A stretch of 64,000 bases of DNA, taken from contig NZ_QPIB01000001.1 of NCBI RefSeq assembly GCF_003671765.1, forward strand, positions 1 to 64,000. Reading direction: 5' to 3'. This DNA comes from Xenophilus sp. E41 (GTDB lineage: Bacteria; Pseudomonadota; Gammaproteobacteria; Burkholderiales; Burkholderiaceae_C). Positions 41,673 to 50,634 of the stretch are shown here, in pieces. Positions within the stretch are counted from its first letter, which is position 1. Each line of letters starts with the position of its first letter. Both the position numbers and the translations under genes were made by a program. The notes under the pieces are model-generated. The model was not told the origin of the DNA and made no database searches. It saw nothing but the letters and a program-made list of their open reading frames with translations.

Positions 41673-43046
41673 TCAGGCAGCAAGCACGGGCAGGCGCAGG
41701 CGTGCTTCGAGCCCGCCCTGCCCTGCGCGGTTGCGCAGGCTCAGCGTGGCACCCATCGACAGCGCGAGCTGCTGCGCGATGGCCAGGCCCAGGCCGGTGC
41801 CGCCGGTGTCGCGGCTGCGCGAGTGCTCGACGCGGTAGAAGGGCTGCAGCACGGCGGCCAGTTGGTCATGGGGGATGCCGGGGCCTTCGTCGCGCACGGC
41901 GATGACGACGGCGTCGGGCTCGCGCGCCAGCACGACGTCGACCGGTGTGCCCTCTGCGTACTTGAGCGCGTTGTCGATCAGGTTGCCGACGATGCGGCGC
42001 AGCGCATTCGGGGCGGCGTCGATGGTGCCCGTTGCCTCGCCGACGAAGCGCACGGGCTGGCCGGTGTCGGCGTAGTCGTTGACCAGGCTTTCGATGAGCG
42101 CGCCCAGGTCGATGCGGCGCGCCTCTTCGCCCGTGCCATGCAGCGTGCGCGCGTAGCCCACGCCCTCCTTCACCAGCGTGTGCATGGCGTCGAGGTCGGC
42201 GCGGAACTTGTCGCGGTCGGGCAGTTGGTCGTCGTCCAGCAGGTCCAGGCGCAGGCGCAGGCGGGTGATGGGCGTCTGCAGGTCGTGCGAGATGGCGGCG
42301 AGGATCTGCACGCGCTCGTCGAGGTAGCCGGCCAGGCGGCGCTGCATGGCGTTGAAGGCGCGGGCCGCGCGCGCCACCTCGGCGGGGCCCTGCTCGTCGA
42401 CCCGCGTGGGGCGCAGGTCGGGCCCCAGGCCGTCGGCCGCGTCGGCCAGGCGCGCCAGCGGGCGGGTGACCAGGCGCGCGGCCCAGCCCGCGGCCAGCGC
42501 CAGCACGATCAGTTGCGCCACCAGGAGCCACAGCACCCAGTCCGACACCGGCATGGGCACGCGACGCGCCAGCACGTAGAGGCTGCTGCCATCGCTCAGG
42601 CCCACCTGCAGGCGCGCGGCGTTGGGCAGTTGGGTCGCCTCGCCGATGGCGCGCACGGGGTACGGCTTGAGCGCATCCACGATGACGTCGACGAAACGCC
42701 GCATCTGCGGCGCCGAGGGCGGCGCTGTGTCGACGGCGCCGCTGAGGGCAAAGCGGTAGTTGGGCCGCTCCAGCCGATCGAGCCAGGCCGCGCGCTCGGC
42801 GGCCGGCAGGCGGTCGAGCACGGCCACCGAGCTGGCGATGTCGCGTTCGATGCCGCTGAGCATCAGCGCCTGCATGGCCTGGCCGCGCTCGTAGCGGATG
42901 GCCAGGAAAGTCAGCGTCTGCGCCAGGGCCATCGCCAGCACGACCACCAGCGTGACGCGCGCGGCGAGCGTGCGGGGCAGCAGCCGGCGCCAGCCCCGCG
43001 CCCAGGGGACGTCGACAGCGAGGGACGAATGGGCAGGCGCAGCCAT
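41673..43046 (-). CDS. EnvZ-like sensor histidine kinase
   Basis: The 457-residue protein has two transmembrane helices (VTLVVVLAMALAQTLTFLAI and WVLWLLVAQLIVLALAAGWA) around a periplasmic domain of about 120 residues. A HAMP domain, the H-box ISHDLQTPITRLRLRLD, the N-box NLIDNALKYAEG and G-boxes (DEGPGI, GGTGLGLAI) follow. It phosphorylates the response regulator encoded next. I chose the ATG at 43044-43046. The longer in-frame extension is basic and low in complexity and overlaps an Ohr remnant. The signal sensed is unknown. Confidence 0.92.
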   Translation of the reverse strand: MAAPAHSSLAVDVPWARGWRRLLPRTLAARVTLVVVLAMALAQTLTFLAIRYERGQAMQALMLSGIERDIASSVAVLDRLPAAERAAWLDRLERPNYRFALSGAVDTAPPSAPQMRRFVDVIVDALKPYPVRAIGEATQLPNAARLQVGLSDGSSLYVLARRVPMPVSDWVLWLLVAQLIVLALAAGWAARLVTRPLARLADAADGLGPDLRPTRVDEQGPAEVARAARAFNAMQRRLAGYLDERVQILAAISHDLQTPITRLRLRLDLLDDDQLPDRDKFRADLDAMHTLVKEGVGYARTLHGTGEEARRIDLGALIESLVNDYADTGQPVRFVGEATGTIDAAPNALRRIVGNLIDNALKYAEGTPVDVVLAREPDAVVIAVRDEGPGIPHDQLAAVLQPFYRVEHSRSRDTGGTGLGLAIAQQLALSMGATLSLRNRAGQGGLEARLRLPVLAA

Positions 43047-43056
43047 GGTGCGGCGG

Positions 43057-43242
43057 TCAGGCGAGCGAGAGTTCGACCGCGATGTTGCCGCGGGTCGCTT
43101 TCGAGTAGGGGCAGATCTGGTGGGCGCCGCCGATGATGCCGCGCGCCTGCGCGGCATCGATGCCCGGCCGGCTCACGCGCAGCCGGGCCTGCAGGCGAAA
43201 GCCGTCGTCGCCCGAGGCGAGGTCGGCCTCGATCTGGGCCAT
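43057..43242 (-). pseudogene. Remnant of an Ohr/OsmC organic hydroperoxide resistance gene (C-terminal part only)
   Basis: About 61 codons encode QIEADLASGDDGFRLQARLR, RVSRPGIDAAQARGIIGGAH, QICPYSKATRGN and AVELSLA. This is the last 60 residues of Ohr proteins, including the second redox cysteine in CPYSKATRGN. The N-terminal 80 residues with the first redox cysteine and catalytic arginine are absent; the upstream bases encode unrelated peptide. The fragment ends 11 bases before the histidine kinase ATG. It is probably left from a deletion or recombination that joined the kinase operon to a lost ohr gene. Confidence 0.8.
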
Positions 43243-43412
43243 GAAAGCATCTCCTTCATCAGTGCAATGGACGGGTCCGAAGGTGGCGATTGTGGGTGGC
43301 GCAGGACCCACCACCGCGGCGTTGTCTGTCGCTCTGTAGAAGGAGGCGAAATGGACACAGTACGTTACCGGACGCGTCGGTCGACCAAGCGCCGCCCATG
43401 GACACTCCCAAA

Positions 43413-43474
43413 TCGATTGCTATGGAATTGATAGCCGGCAGCCCAAGCGGGACGGGCGCGGCGGGCACTTTTTG
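43413..43474 (+). repeat. GCTA/TAGC hairpin repeat, copy 6
   Basis: GATTGCTATGGAATTGATAGC forms the first stem. GGGACGGGCGCGGCGGGCAC and a TTTTT tail follow. It lies in the 249-base gap between the diguanylate cyclase gene and the Ohr remnant. Confidence 0.85.
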
Positions 43475-43563
43475 TGGGCCTTCGTATTCAAGAGCAAAGG
43501 CGTTGTCGACCTCGCCGCTCCCCTTCGGCACGGCGTGCCATGCGTTGCGCGCCAGGGCGCGCT

Positions 43564-45411
43564 TCAGGCGTCGTCGGCGAAGGCCAGCGGCAGCCCGGGC
43601 CGCTGGCGCTTCGCGTCGTACATGGCGCGATCGGCCCGGCGCAGCAGTTGCGCCAGTGTCTCGTCCTGCCGGACATGAACCGCGATCCCCGCACTCGCCC
43701 CGACCACCAGGTCCATGCCGTCGAACCTGACCGGAGCGCGGCAAGCGTCGAGCAGGCCCTCGGCCCATTCGGCCAGGGCATCGGCAGGTCGATGGGCCAG
43801 CAGCAAGGCGAATTCGTCGCCGCCCAGTCGGGCCACCAGTTCGCCACTTCCCAGTCGTTCGCGCAGCCGCTGGGCGAGTGCAGCCAGCACGGCGTCCCCC
43901 GCCGCATGGCCGTGCTTGTCGTTCACGGCCTTGAAGCCGTCCAGGTCGAGCATGGCCACGGCGAAGGCGTTCCCTTCGCGCAGTTGCTTCTCGCCGGCAC
44001 TGTCGAAGGCGGCGCGACTGGCGGCGCCGGTCAGGGCGTCGGTGCCCAGCGCCTGCACGAGCTGCTCGGTGCGCGCCGCGAGCGCCCGCTCCGAACGGTG
44101 CACCAGTTGCAGCCGTGAGCCCATCGCCACCCCGAAGACGATCAGCTCCGCGAGCAAGGCTCCCTGGGAAATGTTCATCTGGTTCGGTGCCCAGGCGATC
44201 CAGCCCCAGCTGGCGACGACGATCGCGCCGATGCCGGCCAGCAGCAAAGCGACCCCGAAGAAGTACAGGACGGCCGGCCAGTAGCGCCGGCGCATCGCGA
44301 TGAGGGCGCCGACCACCATCACGGCCGTGGAGCCGACCACGGACAGCTGGACGAGGCGGAAGGTCATCAGCGGGTACGCGCCCCAGAACGCATAGGGCAC
44401 CGCCAGCAGGAGCGCCACGGTGATCGCCTGCACCAGAAGGTCCAGGCGAGGCGCGAAATGACGCAGCCTCAGCAGGCGGCGGCCGAACTGCAGCTTGCAC
44501 ACGGCCCACAGCGCCGGGCCCGCGCCGTACGCGAACTCGGCGGCGGCGGGCCAGTTCGGAAAGCCGTATCGCAGCGCATGGCCGTTGATGCTCGACAGCG
44601 CGAGGATCCCGGTGGCGCAGGCCAGAACGTAGAAGCCGTAGATGGCCTCGCCGAACACCTTGAAAAGGACCAGCCCGTAGACCATGAGGCCGAGCAGCAG
44701 GCCGTAGGTCAGCGCATCGAACATGCGCTTGTCCTGGGTGGACTGCAGGTAGTCGACCGGGTCCCAGATCTTCACGTCATAGATGCGGGCGAACGTGGAA
44801 TCGACCCGGAAATAGGCGGTGTAGACGCCCGGCCCCGGCAGGCGAAAGCGCCAGGCCATCTGCTCCGACGACGCCGGGCGGCTCGCCCAGCGATGGCGCA
44901 TGCCCGTCACGACGACCGGTGCCAGCGCCCGGCCGTCGGCATCGAAAGGGCCGTGGAACTGGATCTCGTGGGTCGAGACGGTCGGAACCACCATCAGCCA
45001 GTCGCGCGTCGCGTCCGACGGGTCGGCCAGACGCATCTCCAGGCGGAACCAGAGCACACGGTCCGCTTCCTGGCCGCGCAGCGGGTCCTGCGGATAGACG
45101 AAGCGCGCTGCGTCGGGCGGGGAGCGCACCTGCTCGATGGTCAGGGCGCGGCTGTCGTCTTCCAGGACCTGCAGGGAATGGACGGCCGACAGGCCGCCGT
45201 CCTGGCGCGACAGGCGCAAAGCTTCGCGGGCCGGGGTCGCGTGCGCCGACACCCACGCCAGCAGCAGTAGCACCAGCACGAGGAGCGCCCCGGTGCGCGA
45301 GGCAGGGAGGATGCAGGACTTCGAGGCCGGAAGGCGCGCAGCCAGGCACGTCGAGGCACCAGGGCGACCCGCGACGATTCGGGGCCTGGGGTGACACGAT
45401 TCTTCGATCAC
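43564..45411 (-). CDS. Membrane diguanylate cyclase with 7TMR-DISM sensor
   Basis: The 615-residue protein has an N-terminal signal or anchor (LLVLVLLLLAWVSA). A periplasmic beta-rich DISMED2-type domain ends near VYTAYFRVDS. Seven transmembrane helices of the 7TMR-DISM type follow (from DALTYGLLLGLMVYGLVLF to LLAELIVFGVAMG). The GGDEF domain comes last (DALTGAASRAAFDS, LDLDGFKAVNDKHGHAAGD, ARLGGDEFALLL). The active-site GGDEF is intact, so it should make cyclic di-GMP. The product-inhibition I-site is not kept: the RxxD position reads GSGE. It is a single-gene unit. The signal is unknown; related sensors detect small extracellular molecules. Confidence 0.92.
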   Translation of the reverse strand: MIEESCHPRPRIVAGRPGASTCLAARLPASKSCILPASRTGALLVLVLLLLAWVSAHATPAREALRLSRQDGGLSAVHSLQVLEDDSRALTIEQVRSPPDAARFVYPQDPLRGQEADRVLWFRLEMRLADPSDATRDWLMVVPTVSTHEIQFHGPFDADGRALAPVVVTGMRHRWASRPASSEQMAWRFRLPGPGVYTAYFRVDSTFARIYDVKIWDPVDYLQSTQDKRMFDALTYGLLLGLMVYGLVLFKVFGEAIYGFYVLACATGILALSSINGHALRYGFPNWPAAAEFAYGAGPALWAVCKLQFGRRLLRLRHFAPRLDLLVQAITVALLLAVPYAFWGAYPLMTFRLVQLSVVGSTAVMVVGALIAMRRRYWPAVLYFFGVALLLAGIGAIVVASWGWIAWAPNQMNISQGALLAELIVFGVAMGSRLQLVHRSERALAARTEQLVQALGTDALTGAASRAAFDSAGEKQLREGNAFAVAMLDLDGFKAVNDKHGHAAGDAVLAALAQRLRERLGSGELVARLGGDEFALLLAHRPADALAEWAEGLLDACRAPVRFDGMDLVVGASAGIAVHVRQDETLAQLLRRADRAMYDAKRQRPGLPLAFADDA

Positions 45412-45525
45412 GGCGCGAGGGAAGTTGAGGTCGAGGTGGGCGTACGGCCGGGGCAGAGACGTCGGGCGCCCCGCAACGGATGCTGGGGCCGGCGCTGCGC
45501 ATTGTCGCTGCGGCGCACAAGAGCG

Positions 45526-45592
45526 GATCTGCTATCGAATTCGTAGCTGTCTGCGCCGCCAGGACGGGCGTTACCGCTACTTTTTGCTTGAA
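45526..45592 (+). repeat. GCTA/TAGC hairpin repeat, copy 7
   Basis: The sequence reads TCTGCTATCGAATTCGTAGC, then CTGCGCCGCCAGGACGGGCG and CTACTTTTTGCTT. It is the only named feature in the 199 bases between the start of the diguanylate cyclase gene and the end of the FMN reductase gene. Confidence 0.85.
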
Positions 45593-45610
45593 GTCAACGG
45601 GTCGACCCGC

Positions 45611-46201
45611 TCAGTACGGCGGCGCCTGCGTCGCACGCTGCACACGTGCCGCATTCGTCCACCAGGCCAGGTCGTCGGCCCAGCGCGGGAAGGCGCGTTG
45701 AAGGCTCGCGCCCGCATCGCCCGTCGGCTCGCCCTGCGCGTCGAGCGTCTGCGAGATGGGGCCCACGGCCAGCGTGCTGGAGACGACGACCATGCCCATT
45801 TCCGACAGGATCGAATGCCAGGCCGTGCCCGAGCGCACGCCGGAGAAGCGGCCAGCCGAATAGCTGGCGATGGCGGCGGGCCGCCAGAACCACTCCTCCA
45901 GGAAGTGGTCGGTGAGGTTCTTCAGGCCCGGCTGCACGCCCCAGTTGTATTCGCCGGTAACGAAGACGAAGGCATCGGCCGCGCGGATCTTGCCGGCCAG
46001 CGTTTCGAGCGCCTCGGGCGCCTGGCCCTTGGGATGCTCCTTGTACATGCGGTCGAGCATCGGCAGGCCGACCGCCTTGGCGTCGATGAAGTCGACGTTC
46101 GCGCCGCGGGCCCGCAGCCCCTTGACGATGAAGTCCGCGAGGCGGATGCCCATGCGGTCGGACCGGTACGAACCGTAGAAGACGAGGATGTGGTCGGGCA
46201 T
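45611..46201 (-). CDS. NADPH-dependent FMN reductase family flavoprotein
   Basis: The 196-residue protein has a flavodoxin-like fold. FYGSYRSDRMGIRLADF binds the FMN phosphate, and FVTGEYNWGVQPGLKNLTDH is the signature loop near the flavin ring. Such enzymes reduce FMN or quinone-like compounds. It is the last gene of the long minus-strand aldarate operon, 38 bases after the SnoaL-like gene, and its role there is unclear. The longer open frame upstream is a shadow. Confidence 0.88.
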   Translation of the reverse strand: MPDHILVFYGSYRSDRMGIRLADFIVKGLRARGANVDFIDAKAVGLPMLDRMYKEHPKGQAPEALETLAGKIRAADAFVFVTGEYNWGVQPGLKNLTDHFLEEWFWRPAAIASYSAGRFSGVRSGTAWHSILSEMGMVVVSSTLAVGPISQTLDAQGEPTGDAGASLQRAFPRWADDLAWWTNAARVQRATQAPPY

Positions 46202-46239
46202 GCGTCGCTCCAGAAAGTCGAAGCCGCCATCATCCGCGA

Positions 46240-46632
46240 TCAGCGCAGCTGCGCTTCGATCGCGGCCTTGTCGATGACCGACCGGACCTCGCCGATGCGG
46301 CCGTCGCGCCAGGTGTAGAAGACGTTCTCGGTGAAGTCGACGCTGCGGCCGTCGACGTCCAGGCCCATGAAGCGCCCCGCCGGCGTGCACCGGAAGCGCA
46401 GGCGCGCCGCCAGGTGCGGCGGTTCGCACACCAGCAGTTCGATACGGAACTGCAGGTCGGGGATGTCGCGCACGTCCTGCTTGAGCATGGCACGGTAGCC
46501 GGCCAGGCCCAGCGGCCGGCCGTTGTGCGTTGCGTCCTCGGCCACGAACTCGCCGAGCGCCGGCCAGTCCCGCCGGTTCAGGACGTCGATGTAGCGGCGA
46601 TAGCGGCGCGTGAGGTCGGTGCTGGAGCTCAT
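46240..46632 (-). CDS. SnoaL-like / NTF2-fold protein
   Basis: The 130-residue protein has the ester cyclase (SnoaL-like) layout: YIDVLNRRDWPALGEFVAED, THNGRPLGLAGYRAMLKQDV, and a closing strand pair FYTWRDGRIGEV. Members are small isomerases, cyclases or binding proteins. It lies 23 bases after the aldehyde dehydrogenase and 38 before the FMN reductase, so it is co-transcribed with the aldarate operon. A role in handling a lactone or unstable intermediate is possible but not shown. Confidence 0.8.
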   Translation of the reverse strand: MSSSTDLTRRYRRYIDVLNRRDWPALGEFVAEDATHNGRPLGLAGYRAMLKQDVRDIPDLQFRIELLVCEPPHLAARLRFRCTPAGRFMGLDVDGRSVDFTENVFYTWRDGRIGEVRSVIDKAAIEAQLR

Positions 46633-46655
46633 GGCCCCCAGCATAGGGCCGAAGC

Positions 46656-48092
46656 TCAGGCCAGTGTGTACGCCGTCTTCACCGTCGTGAAGAACTCCTG
46701 CGCGTAGTGGCCCTGCTCGCGCGGGCCGTAGCTGCTGCCCTTGCGGCCGCCGAAGGGCACGTGGTAGTCCACGCCCGCCGTCGGCAGGTTGACCATCACC
46801 ATGCCGGCCTGGCTGTGGCGCTTGAAGTGGGTGGCGTACTTCAGGCTGGTGGTGGCGATGCCGGCCGAGAGGCCGAACTCGGTGTCGTTGGCGGTGGCCA
46901 GCGCCTCCTCGTAGTCCTTCACGCGGATCACGCTCGCCACGGGGCCGAAGATCTCCTCGCGGTTGATGCGCATGGCCTTGCCGCTCTCGCTGAAGAGCGC
47001 AGGCGCCATGTAGAAGCCTTCGGTGCCCAGCTTCAGGCGTTCGCCGCCCACCGCCAGCGTGGCGCCCTCGCTTTTGCCGATCTCGATGTAGCTCAGGTCC
47101 TGCTCGAGCTGGCTCTGGCTCGACACGGGGCCGACGTCGGTGCCCTGCGCCAGCGCATCGCCCACGGTGATCTTCGCCATGCGGGCCCTCATCGCCTCGA
47201 TGAACCTGGGGTAGATGCCCTCGGTCACGATGAGCCGGCTCGATGCCGTGCAGCGCTGGCCCGTGGAATAGAAGGCGCTCTGCACCGACAGCTCCACCGC
47301 CTGTGCGAGGTCGGCATCGTCCAGCACCACCTGCGGGTTCTTGCCGCCCATCTCCAGCTGCACCTTCTTGCCGCTCTTCACGCATTCGAGGGCAATGCCC
47401 CGGCCGACGCCGGTCGAGCCCGTGAAGCTGATGGCGTGGATCCCGGCGTGTTGCACCAACGCGTTGCCGATGACGCTGCCGCGGCCCATCACCAGGTTGA
47501 ACACGCCCGCGGGGATGCCCGAGCGGCTGATGATCTCGGCCAGCGCCCAGGCGCAGCCGGGCACGAGGTCGGCCGGCTTGAGCACCACGCAGTTGCCGAA
47601 GGCCAGCGCGGGCGCAATCTTCCAGGCCGGGATGGCGATGGGGAAGTTCCACGGCGTGATGAGGCCCACCACGCCGACGGGTTCGCGCGTGATCTCGACG
47701 CCGATGCCGGGGCGCACCGACGGGAGGGTCTCGCCCGCCAGGCGCAGGCACTCGCCGGCGAAGAACTTGAAGATGTGCCCGGCCCGCGTGGCCTCGCCGA
47801 TGCCTTCGGCGCGGGTCTTGCCCTCCTCGCGCGCCAGCAGCGTGCCCAGTTCTTCCTTGCGGGCGAGGATCTCGGTGCCGATCTTGTCCAGGGCGTCGGA
47901 ACGCGCCTGCACGCTGCCGGTGGACCACGCCGGGAAGGCCGCGGTGGCGGCGGCCACGGCCGCCTCGACCTGGGCCGCATCGCCCTGGGTGTACTCGCCC
48001 AGCACGTCCGCGAGGTTGCTGGGGTTGACGTTGGGGCTGTAGCTGTTGCCGGCCAGCCATTCGCCGTTGATGAGGTTGTCGAACTGGTTCAT
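46656..48092 (-). CDS. Alpha-ketoglutaric semialdehyde dehydrogenase (aldehyde dehydrogenase family)
   Basis: The 478-residue enzyme has Asn149 in TPWNFP, Glu247 in LEMGGKNP, catalytic Cys281 in GQRCTASSR and the NAD segment FTGSTGVGRGIA. These are the expected catalytic set. It is encoded with kdgD and gudD in one operon, so it very probably oxidises alpha-ketoglutaric (2,5-dioxopentanoate) semialdehyde to alpha-ketoglutarate, the last step of the oxidative uronate pathway. The sequence family of bacterial KGSADH enzymes fits. Other semialdehydes cannot be excluded. It lies 34 bases after the exported lactonase gene. Confidence 0.9.
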   Translation of the reverse strand: MNQFDNLINGEWLAGNSYSPNVNPSNLADVLGEYTQGDAAQVEAAVAAATAAFPAWSTGSVQARSDALDKIGTEILARKEELGTLLAREEGKTRAEGIGEATRAGHIFKFFAGECLRLAGETLPSVRPGIGVEITREPVGVVGLITPWNFPIAIPAWKIAPALAFGNCVVLKPADLVPGCAWALAEIISRSGIPAGVFNLVMGRGSVIGNALVQHAGIHAISFTGSTGVGRGIALECVKSGKKVQLEMGGKNPQVVLDDADLAQAVELSVQSAFYSTGQRCTASSRLIVTEGIYPRFIEAMRARMAKITVGDALAQGTDVGPVSSQSQLEQDLSYIEIGKSEGATLAVGGERLKLGTEGFYMAPALFSESGKAMRINREEIFGPVASVIRVKDYEEALATANDTEFGLSAGIATTSLKYATHFKRHSQAGMVMVNLPTAGVDYHVPFGGRKGSSYGPREQGHYAQEFFTTVKTAYTLA

Positions 48093-48126
48093 GGTGTGCG
48101 GAGGATCGAAGAGGAAACGAGGGGCC

Positions 48127-49227
48127 TTACACCGCGCCGTGGGCTTCCACGTAGAGCGCGTAGAGGGAATGGCTGCTGGCCATGTAGAGGCGGTTGCGCT
48201 TGGGTCCGCCGAACTCGAGGTTAGCGCAGCGCTCGGGCAGGCGGATGAAGCCGATGGGCTTGCCGTCCTTGTTGAACACCTTCACGCCGTCCATCTCCTC
48301 GGACCTGGCCAGCGGCAGGTAGGCCTTCATGCCGCCGCCGATGTCGGTGGGCTCGCTCGCCAGTGCGCCGGTGTAGCCCCAGCCGCACCAGAGGTTGCCG
48401 TCGCGGTCGACGCGAAAGCCGTCGAGCGCACCGGGCCCGGCCGCGTCGATGAGCTTGGTCTTGTTCGTGAGGCTCATGCCGTCGGCCGAGACGTCGTAGC
48501 TCCACACGCTGCGGTGGGGTGTGCCCTTCCACTCGACGACGTAGAGCTTCTTCTCGTCCGGTGAGAAGGCCAGGCCGTTGGGATTCACCAGGTCGGTGAC
48601 GACGGCCGCGATGGCGCCGCTCCGGTCGACCCGATACACATTGGTGGTGGCCTGCTCGGGCGTGGCCCGCGAGCCCTCCCACTCACCGTTGATGCCGAAG
48701 AGCGGATCGGTGAACCACACCGAATCGTCGGACTTCACGACCACGTCGTTGGGCGCGTTGAGGCGCTTGCCCTCGAACTTGTCGGCCAGCACGGTGAGGC
48801 TGCCGTCCTTCTCGGTGCGCACCACCCGGCGCGTGACCGAGTGCTCGCAGCTGACCAGACGGCCCTGCCGATCCCGCGTGTTGCCGTTGGCGTAGTTCAC
48901 GCCTTCCTTGTGGACCGAGAACCTGCCCGTGCGCTCCTCGTACTTCATGAGGCGGTTGTTCGGGATGTCCGACAGGATGAGCATGCCGGTCTCGGGAAAG
49001 TAGGCCGGGCCCTCGGCCCAGCGCATGCCCGAACCCAGCTGCTCGACCGTGCTGCTGTAGATGCGGTACCTGGCGAAGCTCGGGTCCAGGATGTAGACCG
49101 CCGGGTCGGGGTAGCGCTGCGCCGGCTTGAAGTCGAAGGACTGCGCGACTGCCGACACGCCGATGGCGCCGAGCGCGGTGGCGCCGGCGCTGTGCAACAG
49201 GCGGCGGCGGTTCATGGGATGGGTCAT
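48127..49227 (-). CDS. Twin-arginine-exported SMP-30/gluconolactonase-like lactonase
   Basis: The 366-residue product starts with MTHPMNRRRLLHSAG, a twin-arginine signal, and runs to about AVAQS. The six-bladed propeller shows the SMP-30 pattern: WAEGPAYFPETGMLILSDIP (metal Glu), NAPNDVVVKSDDSVWFTDP (metal Asn) and LDGFRVDRDGNLWCG (metal Asp). Such enzymes hydrolyse sugar lactones using a divalent ion. In this operon it would open aldaro- or aldonolactones in the periplasm before uptake by the Bug proteins. A second, cytoplasmic lactonase is encoded at 56101. The upstream extension of the frame is unsupported. Confidence 0.87.
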   Translation of the reverse strand: MTHPMNRRRLLHSAGATALGAIGVSAVAQSFDFKPAQRYPDPAVYILDPSFARYRIYSSTVEQLGSGMRWAEGPAYFPETGMLILSDIPNNRLMKYEERTGRFSVHKEGVNYANGNTRDRQGRLVSCEHSVTRRVVRTEKDGSLTVLADKFEGKRLNAPNDVVVKSDDSVWFTDPLFGINGEWEGSRATPEQATTNVYRVDRSGAIAAVVTDLVNPNGLAFSPDEKKLYVVEWKGTPHRSVWSYDVSADGMSLTNKTKLIDAAGPGALDGFRVDRDGNLWCGWGYTGALASEPTDIGGGMKAYLPLARSEEMDGVKVFNKDGKPIGFIRLPERCANLEFGGPKRNRLYMASSHSLYALYVEAHGAV

Positions 49228-49276
49228 GGTTGTCTCCTCTTGTTGTCGAGCGACGGTCGCCTGCGCGCAGTGCCTC

Positions 49277-50611
49277 TCAGCGCACCAGGCAGGGCCTCTT
49301 GTTGTCGAACTTCCAGCCGGGGACCAGGTACTGCATCGCCACGGCGTCGTCGCGCGCGCCCAGGCCGTGCTGCAGGTAGAGCTGGTGCGCCTTCTCGACC
49401 TCGGCCATGTCGAGCTCGACGCCCAGGCCCGGCTTCTTCGGCACCTGCACATAGCCGCCTTCGATCTTCAGCGGCTCCTTGGTCAGTCGCTGGCCGTCCT
49501 GCCAGATCCAGTGGGTGTCGATCGCCGTGACCTTGCCCGGCGCGGCGGCGCCGACATGCGTGAACATGGCCAGCGACACGTCGAAGTGGTTGTTCGAGTG
49601 CGACCCCCAGGTGAGGCCGAAGGCCTGGCACAGCTGCGCCACGCGCACCGAGCCGGCCATGGTCCAGAAGTGCGGGTCGGCCAGCGGGATGTCGACCGAC
49701 TGCAGCGACAGCGCATGCGCCATCTCTCGCCAGTCGGTGGCGATCATGTTGGTGGCGGTGGGCAGGCCCGTGGCGCGGCGGAACTCGGCCATCACCTCGC
49801 GTCCGGAGAACACGCCTTCGGCGCCGCAGGGGTCTTCGGCGTACGCGACCACGCCGCGCATGCGCTCGCCCAGCCGGATCGCGTCCTTGAGCAGCCAGCC
49901 GCCGTTGGGATCGAGCGTGACGCGCGCCTGCGGAAAGCGCTCGTGCAGCGCAGTCACGGCGTCCACCTCCTCGTCGCCGCGCAGCACGCCGCCCTTGAGC
50001 TTGAAGTCCTGGAAGCCGTAGCGGGCCTGGGCGGCCTCGGCGAGCTTCACGATCGCCTCGGGCGTGAGCGCGACCTCGTGGCGCAGGCGGAACCAGTCAT
50101 TGTCGGCGCCAGCTTCGTCACGGTAGGCCAGGTCGGTCTTGCGGCGGTCGCCGACGTAGAACAGGTAGCCGAGCATCTGCACCGCGTCGCGCTGCTGGCC
50201 TTCACCGAGCAATGCCGCCACGGGCACCTTTAGGTGCTGGCCGAGCAGGTCGAGCAGCGCCGACTCGACCGCGGTGACGGCATGGATGGTCACGCGCAGG
50301 TCGAAGGTCTGCAGGCCACGCCCGCCGCTGTCGCGCGCCGCGAACTCGGCGCGCATGGCGTTGAGCACCGCGAGGTGCTGGCCGATGGGCCGGCCGACGA
50401 TGAGCGCCCGCGCGTCCTCCAGGGTCTGGCGGATCTTCTCGCCGCCGGGCACCTCACCGACGCCGGTGCGGCCGGCGCTGTCGGTGAGGATGAGCAGGTT
50501 GCGCGTGAAGAAGGGGCCGTGCGCGCCGCTCAGGTTGAGCAGCATGTCGTCGTGGCCGGCCACGGGCACGACGCGCAGTTCGGTGACGACGGGGGTGGAC
50601 GAAAGGGTCAT
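49277..50611 (-). CDS. gudD: Glucarate dehydratase
   Basis: This 444-residue enolase-superfamily enzyme has KLKGGVL with Lys204 and Lys206 (catalytic base), metal ligands Asp234, Glu259 and Asn288, and the second base His338 in [10 protein letters not shown]. These are the glucarate dehydratase signatures, and the length matches GudD. It removes water from D-glucarate (and idarate) to form 5-keto-4-deoxyglucarate. It lies between a Bug gene (23 bases upstream) and the exported lactonase gene in the aldarate operon. The ATG at 50611 is chosen because the longer frame overlaps the Bug gene. Confidence 0.94.
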   Translation of the reverse strand: MTLSSTPVVTELRVVPVAGHDDMLLNLSGAHGPFFTRNLLILTDSAGRTGVGEVPGGEKIRQTLEDARALIVGRPIGQHLAVLNAMRAEFAARDSGGRGLQTFDLRVTIHAVTAVESALLDLLGQHLKVPVAALLGEGQQRDAVQMLGYLFYVGDRRKTDLAYRDEAGADNDWFRLRHEVALTPEAIVKLAEAAQARYGFQDFKLKGGVLRGDEEVDAVTALHERFPQARVTLDPNGGWLLKDAIRLGERMRGVVAYAEDPCGAEGVFSGREVMAEFRRATGLPTATNMIATDWREMAHALSLQSVDIPLADPHFWTMAGSVRVAQLCQAFGLTWGSHSNNHFDVSLAMFTHVGAAAPGKVTAIDTHWIWQDGQRLTKEPLKIEGGYVQVPKKPGLGVELDMAEVEKAHQLYLQHGLGARDDAVAMQYLVPGWKFDNKRPCLVR

Positions 50612-50634
50612 GGGCGGGTTTCGGAGGGCCGGGG

